Both the position numbers and the translations under genes were made by a program. From Sedimentimonas flavescens (GTDB lineage Bacteria; Pseudomonadota; Alphaproteobacteria; Rhodobacterales; Rhodobacteraceae): DNA of 64,000 nt. The stretch lies in contig NZ_JAHVAI010000001.1 in the NCBI RefSeq assembly GCF_019264375.1, forward strand, positions 62,001 through 126,000. The letters are read 5' to 3'. This document shows, piece by piece, positions 9,102 through 17,915 of the stretch. The notes under the pieces are model-generated. The model was not told the origin of the DNA, ran no database searches, and saw only the letters and a list, made by a program, of their open reading frames with translations. Every line of letters starts with the position of its first letter. Within the stretch, counting starts at the first letter, position 1.

Positions 9102-9611
9102 TCAGGCGGCGCGACCAACCAGAACGTCATCGACTTTCTTTGCGGCGCCAGCCTCGTCGGTGCCCGACACGGCGGCGACTTCACGGGTCAGACGCTCCAG
9201 CGCGGCTTCGTAAAGCTGACGCTCGGAATAGCTCTGCTCGCGCTGATCATCGGCACGGTGCAGATCGCGCACGACCTCGGCGATCGACAGCAGATCGCCC
9301 GAGTTGATCTTTTGCTCATACTCCTGCGCGCGGCGCGACCACATCGCCCGCTTGACCTTGGCCTTGCCTTTCAGCGTTTCGAGCGCACGGGTCACCACCT
9401 CGGGCGAGCTGAGCCCGCGCATACCGATATCGACGGCCTTGTTGGTGGGAACGCGCAGCGTCATCTTGTCTTTCTCGAACGAGATGACGAAGAGTTCGAG
9501 ACGGATACCAGCGATCTCCTGCTCTTCGATCGACATGATTTTGCCGACACCATGTGCGGGATAAACAACGAAATCGTCCGGGCGGAATTCGGTTTTCTTG
9601 GTCTTGGTCAT
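9102..9611 (-). CDS. carD: CarD family transcriptional regulator
   Basis: A 169-aa protein of the CarD/CdnL/TRCF-RID family. The N-terminal RNA polymerase interaction domain begins FRPDDFVVYPAHGVGKIMSI, the family signature, and the C-terminal helical half (KRAMWSRRAQEYEQKINSGD) is the DNA-contacting region. In Rhodobacter, CarD activates many sigma-70 promoters that lack an optimal -10 element. AAGGAAG lies about 8 nt upstream of the ATG. A terminator hairpin follows the stop, and a candidate promoter lies about 155 nt upstream, so it is probably monocistronic. Confidence 0.93.
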   Translation of the reverse strand: MTKTKKTEFRPDDFVVYPAHGVGKIMSIEEQEIAGIRLELFVISFEKDKMTLRVPTNKAVDIGMRGLSSPEVVTRALETLKGKAKVKRAMWSRRAQEYEQKINSGDLLSIAEVVRDLHRADDQREQSYSERQLYEAALERLTREVAAVSGTDEAGAAKKVDDVLVGRAA

Positions 9612-9925
9612 TCAGTCGCTTCCTTGCAGCCGGGGCGGTCACCCTATCCGACAGCGCACAAGACACCCACGGCGCTTTAAGCTCCGCGATGTCTCTCGCA
9701 GTCAAAGATAAACCCCCGGCAGGCGAGCAGGTCTGCGAGGGCGGGATCAAACTCCAATGTCACAATAATGTAGCACAAAATTGGACCGATTCAAAGCGCG
9801 GCAAAGCATCACTGTTATGCGAATGCAGAAACTCAAGCCCTTGAAGGGCAACAAGCCTCACGCCTTCCGTCGCGTCATGCGCTGTGAACGACCCGAATCA
9901 GGGGCGCGCCGGACCGAGATGAGAA
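9612..9925. other. 314-nt intergenic region upstream of carD
   Basis: No coding region or RNA gene is evident here. It holds the candidate carD promoter (9767-9794) and a long 5' leader for carD. The remaining part, up to the fdxA stop, shows no clear terminator. Confidence 0.5.
9767..9794 (-). promoter_or_regulatory. Candidate carD promoter
   Basis: On the minus strand TTGAAT (complement of 9789-9794) and TACATT (complement of 9767-9772) are separated by 16 nt, in an AT-richer patch of the intergenic region. This predicts a carD leader of about 150 nt. Confidence 0.4.
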
Positions 9926-10264
9926 TCAGTCGCCCTGGCCCGGATTCGGGCTGAAGTACTTATCAAGCTTGCCCGGCTCGCCGTCATACTTCTCGTGATC
10001 CGGCATCGGGTCTTTCTTCTGCGTGATCACGGGCCAAAGTTCGGCGTATTTGCGGTTGAACTCGACCCAGTCTTCCATTCCCGGCTCGGTATCGGGGCGG
10101 ATCGCGTCGGCGGGACACTCGGGCTCGCATACGCCGCAGTCGATGCATTCGTCGGGGTGGATCACCAGCGTATTCTCGCCCTCGTAGAAGCAGTCCACGG
10201 GACAGACTTCGACGCAGTCGGTGTATTTGCAGGCGATGCAGTTATCGGTGACGACATAGGTCAT
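9926..10264 (-). CDS. fdxA: 7Fe ferredoxin (3Fe-4S/4Fe-4S), FdxA
   Basis: A 112-aa ferredoxin of the FdxA/FdII type. Cysteines at 9, 12, 17, 21 and at 40, 43, 46, 50 form the two cluster-binding sets; the spacing C-x2-C-x4-C-x3-CP of the first and C-x2-C-x2-C-x3-CP of the second is typical of [3Fe-4S][4Fe-4S] proteins. The C-terminal extension ([20 protein letters not shown]) is also typical. It transfers electrons in the cytoplasm; its partners are not known from context. It follows the helicase and S4 genes on the same strand, a common arrangement in this family of bacteria as I recall. Confidence 0.95.
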   Translation of the reverse strand: MTYVVTDNCIACKYTDCVEVCPVDCFYEGENTLVIHPDECIDCGVCEPECPADAIRPDTEPGMEDWVEFNRKYAELWPVITQKKDPMPDHEKYDGEPGKLDKYFSPNPGQGD

Positions 10265-10372
10265 GGAGCAACCCCGGATCGTTTAGGTTCTGGCGATACC
10301 TAGCGGGGCGTTGCGGATCAATCAAGGGAGAGTGTCACAGAAAAGCCGGGCTGCGGCGATCTGGCCCCGCAC

Positions 10373-10687
10373 TCAGAACGGGCGTTCGGCTTCGGGCGCC
10401 GCGTGCGGAACGTTGGGCTCGTCAAGCGCGGTATAGAGGGTCGCGGCCTCACTCGCCGGGCCGCGACGCTCACCGCAGCCCTCGATCCGGATGACGCGCA
10501 CGGCCCCCGCAACGCTGACCGTCAGGACATCGCCGGGGCCAACCGCCCGCCCCGGCTTGTCGATGCGCTGGCCGTTCACGCGCACGCGCCCGGCCTGCAC
10601 CAGATCGGCGGCCAGCCCGCGCGTCTTGACGAACCGCGCGTGCCAGAGCCACTTGTCGATACGGATCCGGTCAGATCCGTGCGCCAT
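10373..10687 (-). CDS. RNA-binding S4 domain protein (HslR-like)
   Basis: A 104-aa protein with an N-terminal S4 RNA-binding domain: RIDKWLWHARFVKTRGLAAD followed by GRVRVNGQRIDKPGRAVGPGD. This is the pattern of HslR (Hsp15), which binds stalled 50S subunits carrying nascent chains; the exact role here is inferred. The start lies only a few bases downstream of the helicase stop, so the two are almost certainly co-transcribed. Confidence 0.88.
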   Translation of the reverse strand: MAHGSDRIRIDKWLWHARFVKTRGLAADLVQAGRVRVNGQRIDKPGRAVGPGDVLTVSVAGAVRVIRIEGCGERRGPASEAATLYTALDEPNVPHAAPEAERPF

Positions 10688-10690
10688 CGC

Positions 10691-13447
10691 TTACTTCTTG
10701 TCCTTCAGAGCCGCGAGGATCGCGAAGGGGCTATCAGGGTCGATCGGCTTTTCCTTCTTGGGCGGGCGGGCCTCGAAGTGGCGCGCGCCCTTGCCCTCAT
10801 GCGGCTTACCCTTGCCTTTGGGCTTGCCGCCGCCTTTGCGCTCGCCACGGAATTCGGGCTTGCCACCCTCGCGGCGCTTGCCCTCGCCACCGTCGCGGCG
10901 CGGCGCGCGCTCGGGGCGCGGGTTGTGGCGCGGACGCGGGGCCCAGGCAAAGGTGAAGAACACTTCCATCTCGGGCGCGGCAGAGGCCGCCTCGGCCTCA
11001 GCCTCGGCGATCGGCGAGGCATCCTCGGGGATCGGGTTCTCGGCGCCAGCCTCGGGGGCCTTCGGCTCCGCCACCGGACGGGTCTTTTCGCGCTCGCCCT
11101 TCTCGGCCTTGTAGCCAAGGCCCTCCATCAGGTCGGCGAACTGGTCCAACGTCATACCGGTGATCGAGAGCATGTCGGGATTGGCCTCGAAGCCACCCCG
11201 GCTGTCCTGACCGCGCAGCAGGTCGGCCAGACGCTCGAGCATGTCGATGCGGATCGCGCGCGACCCTGCCGGGCGATAGCCCGAAAGCGTATAGGCCTGC
11301 ATACCCACTTCGGGGATATGCGGGATGGTCACCAGACCCGGAGGCGGGCTTTCGGGGAACTCCGACAGGCCTTCCCAGAGCGCCGAAAGCACCAGGCGCA
11401 GACGGGTCGGCGCGGGCTTGAGCAGCGCCTGCATGAAGATCGTGTACTGGCCAAAGCGCACGCCGTGCTTGCGCAGCGCGCCGCGAGCGTCCTGGTCAAG
11501 TTCCTTGACCTCTGCGGCCACGCCTTCGCGCGGCAGGATGCCCATGCCCTCGACAAGGCGGAAGGCAAAGCCACGCGCAAGTCCGGTCAGGGCCTCGTCA
11601 CGGCTGATCGCCAGAAGCGGCTCGAACAGGGTTGCGACCTTGCGGTCGATGAAATGCTGCAGACGGCGCTTGACCTTCTCGGCAACCTCGGGACCGGCCT
11701 CTTCATCGACGAAGGCCTCGACCGAGGGTTTCGCCGGCTCAGAGCCCTTCACGAGCTTGCCGACGGCGATCTCGCCCCACATCAGGCCACCCTGCTCGGT
11801 GAAGTCCATCTCGGTATCGGGTGCGTTGTAGAAACGGTCCGCCCGCAGGTTGAACTCGGGACGCAGCGCCTCGTAGGCGGCACGTGCCAGCATCTTCGCC
11901 TCATCGGGCGAGGAGGTCGCATCCTGCCGGAACCGGAATCCGTCCAGACGGCCAGCGAATTCGCCTTCGACCATCACTTCACCCTTGTCGTTCACCTCGG
12001 CCACGAGGGTCTCCTTCTGCTTGAGCCGGCGCAGCAACACAGAGGTGCGCCGGTCCACAAATCGTTGGATCAGTGCGCCATGCAGCGCATCCGACAGGCG
12101 GTCTTCTACAGCGCGAGTCTCCTCGCGCCAATGGCTTTCGTCATCGACCCAGCCCTTGCGCTGCGCCACGTATGTCCAGGTGCGGATAAACGCGAGCCGT
12201 TTCGACAGCGCATCGATGTCCCCCTGCACCCGGTCGATCCGCTCGATCTGGCCACGCAGCCAGTCCGATGGGATCCCTTTGCCGCCCTGCAGGAAGCCGA
12301 AGATACGCGCCAGCAAAGTCGCATGTTCCGTCTGCGAGATCGAGCGGAAATCGGGTATTCGGCACACATCCCAGAGCAGACGCACATCATTTGGGTGCCG
12401 CACCCGGTCGATGACTTCCGGATACTCGCTGAGTGCCTTGAGAGCACGCAGATCGTCCGCCTCGCGCCCGCGCGTCAGCCACTCGTCGCCGGGGCTTTCC
12501 TCAAGCGACTGGATCAGCCGGGGCAGCGTTCCGAACTCAAGCCGCGGGTTGCGCCATTGCAGGCGCTGGATCGGCGCAAAGCGGTGGTTCTCGACCGCGT
12601 CGATCACCTCGGGCGGCAGCGGCGAGGCCTCACCGGTCACGCCGAAGGTGCCGTCCATCGTGTGCCGCCCTGCCCGTCCGGCGATCTGGCCAAGCTCATG
12701 CGGGAAGAGATGCCGCATCCGGCGCCCGTCGAATTTCGCCGTGGCCGAAAAGGCGACATGCTCGATATCGAGGTTCAGGCCCATGCCGATGGCATCTGTG
12801 GCAACGAGGTAATCGACATCCCCATTTTGATACATGGCGACCTGCGCATTGCGCGTGCGCGGGCTGAGCGCCCCCATGACGACCGCCGCGCCACCCTTCT
12901 GGCGGCGGATCAGCTCGGCGATGGCATAGACATTTTCAACCGAAAAGCCGACGATGGCGCTGCGCGGCGGCATCCGGCTTATCTTTTTCGAACCTGCCCA
13001 CTTGAGTTCCGAGAAACGCTCCCGCCGGGTGAACTGCGCCTTGGGCACCAGCGCCGCGATGGCGCCTTTCATGGTCTCCGAGCCGAGGAACAGCGTCTCG
13101 TGCAGGCCGCGCGCGTGCAGCAGGCGGTCGGTGAAGACATGGCCACGCTCGGGGTCGGCGCAAAGCTGGATCTCGTCGAGGGCCACAAAATCGGCACCGA
13201 CATCGGGCATCGCCTCGGTGGTGCAGACCCAATACTGCGTGCGCTCGGGGACGATGCGTTCCTCACCCGTGACTAGCGCCACGACCGAGGGGCCGCGCGC
13301 CTTGACGATCCGATCATAGACCTCGCGCGCCAAAAGCCGCAGTGGCAGCCCGATGACGCCGGTGCGATGCGCCAGCATGCGTTCAATCGCGTAATGCGTC
13401 TTGCCGGTGTTGGTCGGCCCCAGCACGGCCGTGATACGCGCAGACAT
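10691..13447 (-). CDS. SUV3-like DEAD/DEAH-box RNA helicase
   Basis: A 918-aa helicase resembling the mitochondrial SUV3 family. Walker A is GPTNTGKT (residues 10-17), and motif II is DEIQ in FVALDEIQLCADPERGHVFT, the variant found in SUV3. Helicase domain 2 shows ATDAIGMGLNLDIEHVAF and QIAGRAGRH. The C-terminal 130 residues are a low-complexity basic tail rich in Lys, Gly, Arg and Pro that probably binds RNA. SUV3 works with RNA-degrading enzymes in mitochondria; an RNA role here is an inference. It heads a helicase-S4 gene pair. GGCGGG precedes the ATG. Confidence 0.88.
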   Translation of the reverse strand: MSARITAVLGPTNTGKTHYAIERMLAHRTGVIGLPLRLLAREVYDRIVKARGPSVVALVTGEERIVPERTQYWVCTTEAMPDVGADFVALDEIQLCADPERGHVFTDRLLHARGLHETLFLGSETMKGAIAALVPKAQFTRRERFSELKWAGSKKISRMPPRSAIVGFSVENVYAIAELIRRQKGGAAVVMGALSPRTRNAQVAMYQNGDVDYLVATDAIGMGLNLDIEHVAFSATAKFDGRRMRHLFPHELGQIAGRAGRHTMDGTFGVTGEASPLPPEVIDAVENHRFAPIQRLQWRNPRLEFGTLPRLIQSLEESPGDEWLTRGREADDLRALKALSEYPEVIDRVRHPNDVRLLWDVCRIPDFRSISQTEHATLLARIFGFLQGGKGIPSDWLRGQIERIDRVQGDIDALSKRLAFIRTWTYVAQRKGWVDDESHWREETRAVEDRLSDALHGALIQRFVDRRTSVLLRRLKQKETLVAEVNDKGEVMVEGEFAGRLDGFRFRQDATSSPDEAKMLARAAYEALRPEFNLRADRFYNAPDTEMDFTEQGGLMWGEIAVGKLVKGSEPAKPSVEAFVDEEAGPEVAEKVKRRLQHFIDRKVATLFEPLLAISRDEALTGLARGFAFRLVEGMGILPREGVAAEVKELDQDARGALRKHGVRFGQYTIFMQALLKPAPTRLRLVLSALWEGLSEFPESPPPGLVTIPHIPEVGMQAYTLSGYRPAGSRAIRIDMLERLADLLRGQDSRGGFEANPDMLSITGMTLDQFADLMEGLGYKAEKGEREKTRPVAEPKAPEAGAENPIPEDASPIAEAEAEAASAAPEMEVFFTFAWAPRPRHNPRPERAPRRDGGEGKRREGGKPEFRGERKGGGKPKGKGKPHEGKGARHFEARPPKKEKPIDPDSPFAILAALKDKK

Positions 13448-13462
13448 TTTTCCCGCCCAGTC

Positions 13463-14023
13463 TTACAGCGCGACGCCCGCGAGCGCCTTCTCCAGCATGT
13501 CGATTGCGTCTTTCACATCCTGCTGGTGCGGGTTCAAGGCGAAAGAGGCGCGATAGGCCGCCAGCGCGCGCTCGGGCTGCTCCATATCGTCGAGAATCAT
13601 GCCCAGGCCATTCAGCGCGCCCCAATGACGCGGCTCAAGCCGCAGGGTCTGCGCGATATCCGACAGCGCCGGCCCGTAGCGGCCGGCGACAAAGAACGCC
13701 GTGGCGCGCGCATTCCAACCCTCGGGGAAGTCCGGCGCGTGATCTGTCAGCGCGGTCAGATGCTCGATCGCGGCGTCGAGGTCGCCCGCGTCGAGCGCCT
13801 CGGTCCCGCGCTTGAGCAGCAGATCCATCGCCGGAGAGCCCGAACGCGACCAGGCCCGTTCGATATCCGATTGCGCGCGCGCCCAACCTGGATAGTCTGG
13901 ATCGGCCAGTTCGGCGAAGTATCGCTCCAACCCGGTGGTCTCGGAATGTGCCGTAACGGCGCTGCAAAACAGCGTGAGAAATGCCGCAACGGCATATTTG
14001 TTTATGGCTGTTGGCCCGCGCAT
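13463..14023 (-). CDS. Secreted tetratricopeptide repeat protein
   Basis: A 186-aa protein with an N-terminal signal peptide (hydrophobic segment AVAAFLTLFCSAVTA) and three or so TPR units from about residue 70: ALDAGDLDAAIEHLTALTDH, then GRYGPALSDIAQTLRLEPRH, then EQPERALAAYRASFALNPHQ. TPR modules mediate protein-protein contacts; a periplasmic location is inferred. The ATG at 14023 is chosen because an upstream in-frame start is TTG and gives a non-standard leader. It lies 16 nt from the helicase start on the same strand. Confidence 0.78.
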   Translation of the reverse strand: MRGPTAINKYAVAAFLTLFCSAVTAHSETTGLERYFAELADPDYPGWARAQSDIERAWSRSGSPAMDLLLKRGTEALDAGDLDAAIEHLTALTDHAPDFPEGWNARATAFFVAGRYGPALSDIAQTLRLEPRHWGALNGLGMILDDMEQPERALAAYRASFALNPHQQDVKDAIDMLEKALAGVAL

Positions 14024-14088
14024 AACTAAAATGTAACCCAACCGCCGGAGAAAGCGATAGGTCCGGCGTTCACATTTCGGAGGAGTTC

Positions 14089-14376
14089 ATGAGCGAAATC
14101 ATCGAGAAGGCCGTTGCCGCGCTGCAAGAGAAGATGCCGAACGGTTTTCCCTCGACCGCGAAATTCGTCATCACCGACGAGGGCGCGATCGTGATCGACG
14201 CCGACGGGGTGCGTGCGGGCGATGACGAGGCGGACGTGACGCTGACCGCCAATGCCGAAACCTTCAAGGGCATCCTGAGCGGCGACGTCAACCCGACCAT
14301 GGCTTTCATGACCGGCAAGCTGAAGATCGACGGCTCGATGGGCCTGGCGATGCAGCTTGGCTCGGCGCTGAGCTGA
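14089..14376 (+). CDS. SCP2 sterol-binding domain protein
   Basis: A 95-aa protein consisting of one SCP2-like lipid-binding domain. Recognisable features are KFVITDEGAIVIDADGV, ADVTLTANAETFKGILSGD and MAFMTGKLKIDGSMGLAMQL, a pattern common in small SCP2 proteins of alphaproteobacteria. It likely binds a hydrophobic acyl or sterol-like ligand in the cytoplasm. A strong GGAGGAG site precedes the ATG. Its stop codon overlaps the start of the next gene, so translation is likely coupled. Confidence 0.88.
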   Translation: MSEIIEKAVAALQEKMPNGFPSTAKFVITDEGAIVIDADGVRAGDDEADVTLTANAETFKGILSGDVNPTMAFMTGKLKIDGSMGLAMQLGSALS

Positions 14377-15323
14377 TGGAAGAGGCCCCCTTTCACGCCG
14401 CGATTTCCGGCGGTCCTGAAGGGGGGCGCGCCCTCTGGCTGCATACGGCAGACGAACGGCGCATCCGCCTGGGGCTCTGGCCTGCGGCGGGAGAGGCGCG
14501 CGGGACGGTGTTCATCTTCCCCGGCCGCACCGAATATATCGAGAAATACGGCCTTGCGGCGGCCGAGTTCACCGCGCGGGGCTATGATGTGCTTGCGATC
14601 GACTGGCGCGGGCAAGGGCTGGCGGATCGCCCCCTCGCCGACCAGATGATGGGCCATGTGGAGCGTTTCGCCGAGTATCAGATCGACCTCGCCGCCGTGC
14701 TTCATGCCGCCGAGGCGCTGGATCTGCCCCGCCCCTGGCTCGCACTTGGGCATTCCATGGGCGGCACGATTGCGCTGCGTGCCCTCAGCCGGCCGCATCC
14801 CTTTGCCGCGGTCACCCTGTCGGCGCCGATGCTGGGGATCGCGCTGAACGCGCCGATGCGCCAGATCGCCCTGCCGCTGGCGCGAGTGCTGCTCGACAAC
14901 CCGCGCGCACGGCGCTACGCACCCGAAACCAGCGAAGTCACCTATGTGCTGACCGACGGGTTTCAGAATAACTTCCTGACGACAGATGCGATGATGTGGG
15001 CCAAGCTGATCGAGCAGGTGGCCGAAGTGCCCGCGCTCGCACTAGGCGGCCCCTCGCTGCACTGGGTCGCCGAGGCGTTGCTGGAGTGTCAGGCGCTGCT
15101 GAAACTGCCCGCGCCTGACCTGCCCTGCTACTGCGCCCTTGGCACGGATGAGCGCGTCGTGGACAGCACGGCGATCCGGCAGCGACTGAAAGACTGGCCC
15201 GCCGCGCGGCTTGAGATGTTCCCCGGCGTGCAGCATGAGATCATGATGGATAAGCCCGAAACCGGCGCGCGTTTCTATGCAAGCTGCCTGGCGCTGTTCG
15301 ACGCGGCCACGGACGCGGCTTAA
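14376..15323 (+). CDS. Alpha/beta hydrolase, lysophospholipase (PldB-like)
   Basis: A 315-aa serine hydrolase of the alpha/beta fold, close to the PldB/monoglyceride lipase group. The nucleophile elbow is GHSMGG in WLALGHSMGGTIALRAL. GTVFIFPGRTEYIEKYG contains the oxyanion region and DVLAIDWRGQGLADR the usual strand after it. The last His is in VQHEIMMDKPE. It is coupled by a 1-nt overlap to the SCP2 gene, which suggests a role with acyl-lipid substrates. Its stop overlaps the stop of the convergent Anbu gene by 3 nt. Confidence 0.87.
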   Translation: MEEAPFHAAISGGPEGGRALWLHTADERRIRLGLWPAAGEARGTVFIFPGRTEYIEKYGLAAAEFTARGYDVLAIDWRGQGLADRPLADQMMGHVERFAEYQIDLAAVLHAAEALDLPRPWLALGHSMGGTIALRALSRPHPFAAVTLSAPMLGIALNAPMRQIALPLARVLLDNPRARRYAPETSEVTYVLTDGFQNNFLTTDAMMWAKLIEQVAEVPALALGGPSLHWVAEALLECQALLKLPAPDLPCYCALGTDERVVDSTAIRQRLKDWPAARLEMFPGVQHEIMMDKPETGARFYASCLALFDAATDAA

Positions 15324-16045
15324 AGCTCGATCTGGCTAAAACCTTCGCGCAGCGCGCTCGACCAGGCCTCGGACATACGGGCAAAATCAGGGTCTTTCGC
15401 CTCGATCCGACGGCGCGAGGAAACCCGGCAGGCATCGCGCTCGATCACCGCCAGATCCAGCGGCATCCCCACCGACAGGTTCGAGCGCAACGTCGAATCC
15501 ATCGACAGCAGCACCGCCTTTTGCGCGTCCTCGATGCTGGTCGAGGGGGTCACCACGCGGTCGAGGATCGGCTTGCCGTATTTATGCTCGCCGATTTGCA
15601 GGAAGGGCGTGTCCTCGGTCGCCTCGATGAAATTGCCCTCAGGGTAGACGAGGAACATCCGCATCGCCCCGCCCGCGCGCTGCCCCGCCACGATCATCGA
15701 GGCCGAGACGCTGACTTTCGCTGCGTTCATCTTGTGGTCGATATCCTCGCGGACCGAGGCCAGCGTATTGCCGATGATCTCGGCCACTTTCAACATGCTC
15801 GGCGCCAGCATGATCGAGGTCTCACCCGTCGCATCGTCATCCTCGATCGCCTCGCGCAGGCGCGCGATGGTGGTCTGGGTGACCGAAAGCGACCCGGCCG
15901 TCAGCACGGTGATGACCCGCTCGCCCGGATCCTCGAAGGTGAACATCTTGCGGTAGGTCGCGATATTATCGAGCCCCGCATTCGTGCGGGTATCGCTCAG
16001 CAGCACCATGCCCGCATCCAGCAGCAGGCCAACGCAATAGGTCAT
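15320..16045 (-). CDS. Anbu family proteasome-like Ntn hydrolase
   Basis: A 241-aa protein of the Anbu (ancestral beta subunit, also BPH) branch of proteasome/HslV-like N-terminal nucleophile hydrolases. The start MTYCVGLLLDAGMVLLSDTR places Thr2 so that removal of Met would expose the catalytic Thr, followed by the family motif SDTRTNAG and YRKMFTF. Anbu proteins form rings in vitro but their peptidase substrate is unknown. GGGGGAAAGA precedes the ATG at 16045, which supports that start over upstream codons. It is the last gene of a four-gene operon with transglutaminase, alpha-E and ATP-grasp genes. Confidence 0.92.
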   Translation of the reverse strand: MTYCVGLLLDAGMVLLSDTRTNAGLDNIATYRKMFTFEDPGERVITVLTAGSLSVTQTTIARLREAIEDDDATGETSIMLAPSMLKVAEIIGNTLASVREDIDHKMNAAKVSVSASMIVAGQRAGGAMRMFLVYPEGNFIEATEDTPFLQIGEHKYGKPILDRVVTPSTSIEDAQKAVLLSMDSTLRSNLSVGMPLDLAVIERDACRVSSRRRIEAKDPDFARMSEAWSSALREGFSQIEL

Positions 16046-16079
16046 TCTTTCCCCCGGGGATTCGCGCCGACGGCCGAGA

Positions 16080-16892
16080 TTATTGTTGGGTTGCCTCCAA
16101 GGCAACTGCGACATCAAGGCTCTCTTCGCCAACACCGAGGGCAATCCCCTTGATCGGCGCTGCATCCCGCGCATCCGCGCCCGAGCCGAGGCGAATATAC
16201 CGCTGGTCAGGGCAACACGCATTGGCGGGATCAAAGCCGACCCAACCTATGTTCGGCACATGCACCTCGGCCCAGGCGTGAGTGGCTTCGTGCGGCTCGC
16301 CATCATCGCGGGCAAAGAGATACCCAGACACATAGCGGGCCGGAAGCCCCACGGCCCGCGCCGCGGCAATCAGCGCATGGGCATGATCCTGGCAGACTCC
16401 CTCGCCCAACGACAGCGCCTCGGCGGCGGTGGTGTGGGCTTGTGTGACGCCAGGCTTGTAGGCGATGGCAGCCGAGACGGCGCGGGACAGGCGGTGCGCG
16501 CGATCCAGATCGTCCTCGGCACCAAGGACGGCTTCATTGGCAAGGGTTTCCAGCGCATCATCGACCCAGGTCGCGGTGGTCTCGCACAGGTAGGACAGCG
16601 GCGGAACCTGCTCGCGGTGGCCGCGCAGCACGCCGGCCAGATCGATCGTCTCGACCTGTCCCGATGCAGTTATCGTGACCTTGCTGACCGGGCCGCGCAC
16701 GGACCAGCCCTCGATCCTGTCGCCCGCTCCGTCCTTGAACGAACCGCCCCGGATGCCGCCCTCGACCGACACATCCCAACGGATGATCCGCTGCCCGTCG
16801 AAGCGCGACGGGAAGAGGCGCAGCGTCTGCACCGCAGAGCGCATCGGCACATCGTATTGGTAGGTGGTAACGTGGTTGACTGTCAGGATCAT
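16080..16892 (-). CDS. Transglutaminase-like cysteine protease family protein
   Basis: A 270-aa protein with an N-terminal bacterial transglutaminase-associated domain (MILTVNHVTTYQYDVPM) and a transglutaminase core. The catalytic triad is visible: Cys167 in GEGVCQDHAHAL, His205 in THAWAEVHV, Asp221 in VGFDPANAC. Members are papain-like thiol hydrolases or crosslinking enzymes; which activity applies here is not known. The start overlaps the alpha-E gene stop by 4 nt, showing tight coupling in the Anbu operon. Confidence 0.92.
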   Translation of the reverse strand: MILTVNHVTTYQYDVPMRSAVQTLRLFPSRFDGQRIIRWDVSVEGGIRGGSFKDGAGDRIEGWSVRGPVSKVTITASGQVETIDLAGVLRGHREQVPPLSYLCETTATWVDDALETLANEAVLGAEDDLDRAHRLSRAVSAAIAYKPGVTQAHTTAAEALSLGEGVCQDHAHALIAAARAVGLPARYVSGYLFARDDGEPHEATHAWAEVHVPNIGWVGFDPANACCPDQRYIRLGSGADARDAAPIKGIALGVGEESLDVAVALEATQQ

Positions 16893-17842
16893 CTGGCTTC
16901 TCCGCTCAGATAGGCGTTGTGCACCATCACGGACAGCTCTCCGACCTCGCGGATGAACCGCGTGAGGAACTCATGCAGGCCCTCTTCGAAGATGTCCTCG
17001 ACACGGGTTTCGGCCAGCTCACTTACCAGCGCGCAAGCGCGCATCTGCGCCGGACCGCTCTTGTTGTAATTCTGGCTGAGCGCGTCGAGATGCTCCATCG
17101 CGGCGTCGGCCGCCGAGATCAGCGAGCGTGGCGACTGCCGGTTCAGGATCAGGAAGTGGGCGATCTTGGCGGCCGTGACCTCGCCGCCGTAAGCCCAGTG
17201 GAAGGCCCGCGTGGCCGAAAAGGCGCGCAAGAGCGTCTGCCACTGGTAATTGTCCAGCCCCGAGCCCACGAAATCAACCGACGGCAGCAGGACGTAGTAT
17301 TTCACGTCGATCAGACGCGCGGTGTTGTCGGCGCGCTCCAGCGCGAAACCGAGGTTGAGGAAGCTGTAGCCGTCATTGCGCAGCAGCGTGGCATCCATCG
17401 TGCCGCGCACGAGCGCCGCCTGCCGGTTCACCCATTCGGTCAGTTCGGTCAGCTCCAGCTCCGAGCGCGGCATCCGCTCCAGTTGCCGGATTTCCTGATA
17501 GGCCATGTTCAGCGCGTCCCAGACCTGGCTGGTCATTGCAGTCCGCACGATACGGGCGTTCTCTCGTGCGCTGGCGATGCAGGAAATCACCGAGGACGGG
17601 TTGTCGCGGTCGAAGAACAGGTAGCTTTCGATGTTGCGCTGCACCGGGTCGCCATATTTCGCGGCAAACCCCTCGGAGGTGCCCGAAGCCTGCAACAGGC
17701 TTTCCCATTCCGAGCGATAGCCATGCCCTGCCGAGGGCATCAGCGCGATGCGCGCGCCGACCTCAAGCAGTCGCGCCATGGTTTCGGCCCGCTCGATATA
17801 GCGTGCGATCCAGAACAGGTTTTCCGCAGTCCGGCTTAGCAT
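16889..17842 (-). CDS. Alpha-E domain protein (DUF403)
   Basis: A 317-aa all-alpha protein of the alpha-E (DUF403) family. It starts MLSRTAENLFWIARYIERAE, the family signature, and continues with many long helices, including VKYYVLLPSVDF and AFHWAYGGEVTAAKIAHFLI. Its biochemical function is unknown; it is almost always encoded with ATP-grasp and transglutaminase genes, as here. The start at 17842 matches the family N-terminus; an upstream in-frame ATG would add about 35 unrelated residues. Confidence 0.9.
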   Translation of the reverse strand: MLSRTAENLFWIARYIERAETMARLLEVGARIALMPSAGHGYRSEWESLLQASGTSEGFAAKYGDPVQRNIESYLFFDRDNPSSVISCIASARENARIVRTAMTSQVWDALNMAYQEIRQLERMPRSELELTELTEWVNRQAALVRGTMDATLLRNDGYSFLNLGFALERADNTARLIDVKYYVLLPSVDFVGSGLDNYQWQTLLRAFSATRAFHWAYGGEVTAAKIAHFLILNRQSPRSLISAADAAMEHLDALSQNYNKSGPAQMRACALVSELAETRVEDIFEEGLHEFLTRFIREVGELSVMVHNAYLSGEAR

Positions 17843-17915
17843 TCCGCCTCTCCGCTGAAATGAGACGTTCCGGGCATCGCGGAACGGTATTGATGGCTCG
17901 GTTCGGGGCGCTGTC

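Noticed and set aside
10403-13276. Very long open frame on the plus strand opposite the SUV3-like helicase
   Set aside because: The minus-strand frame has clear helicase motifs, while the plus frame has Arg/His/Gly-rich sequence without domains. It is a shadow frame caused by high GC.
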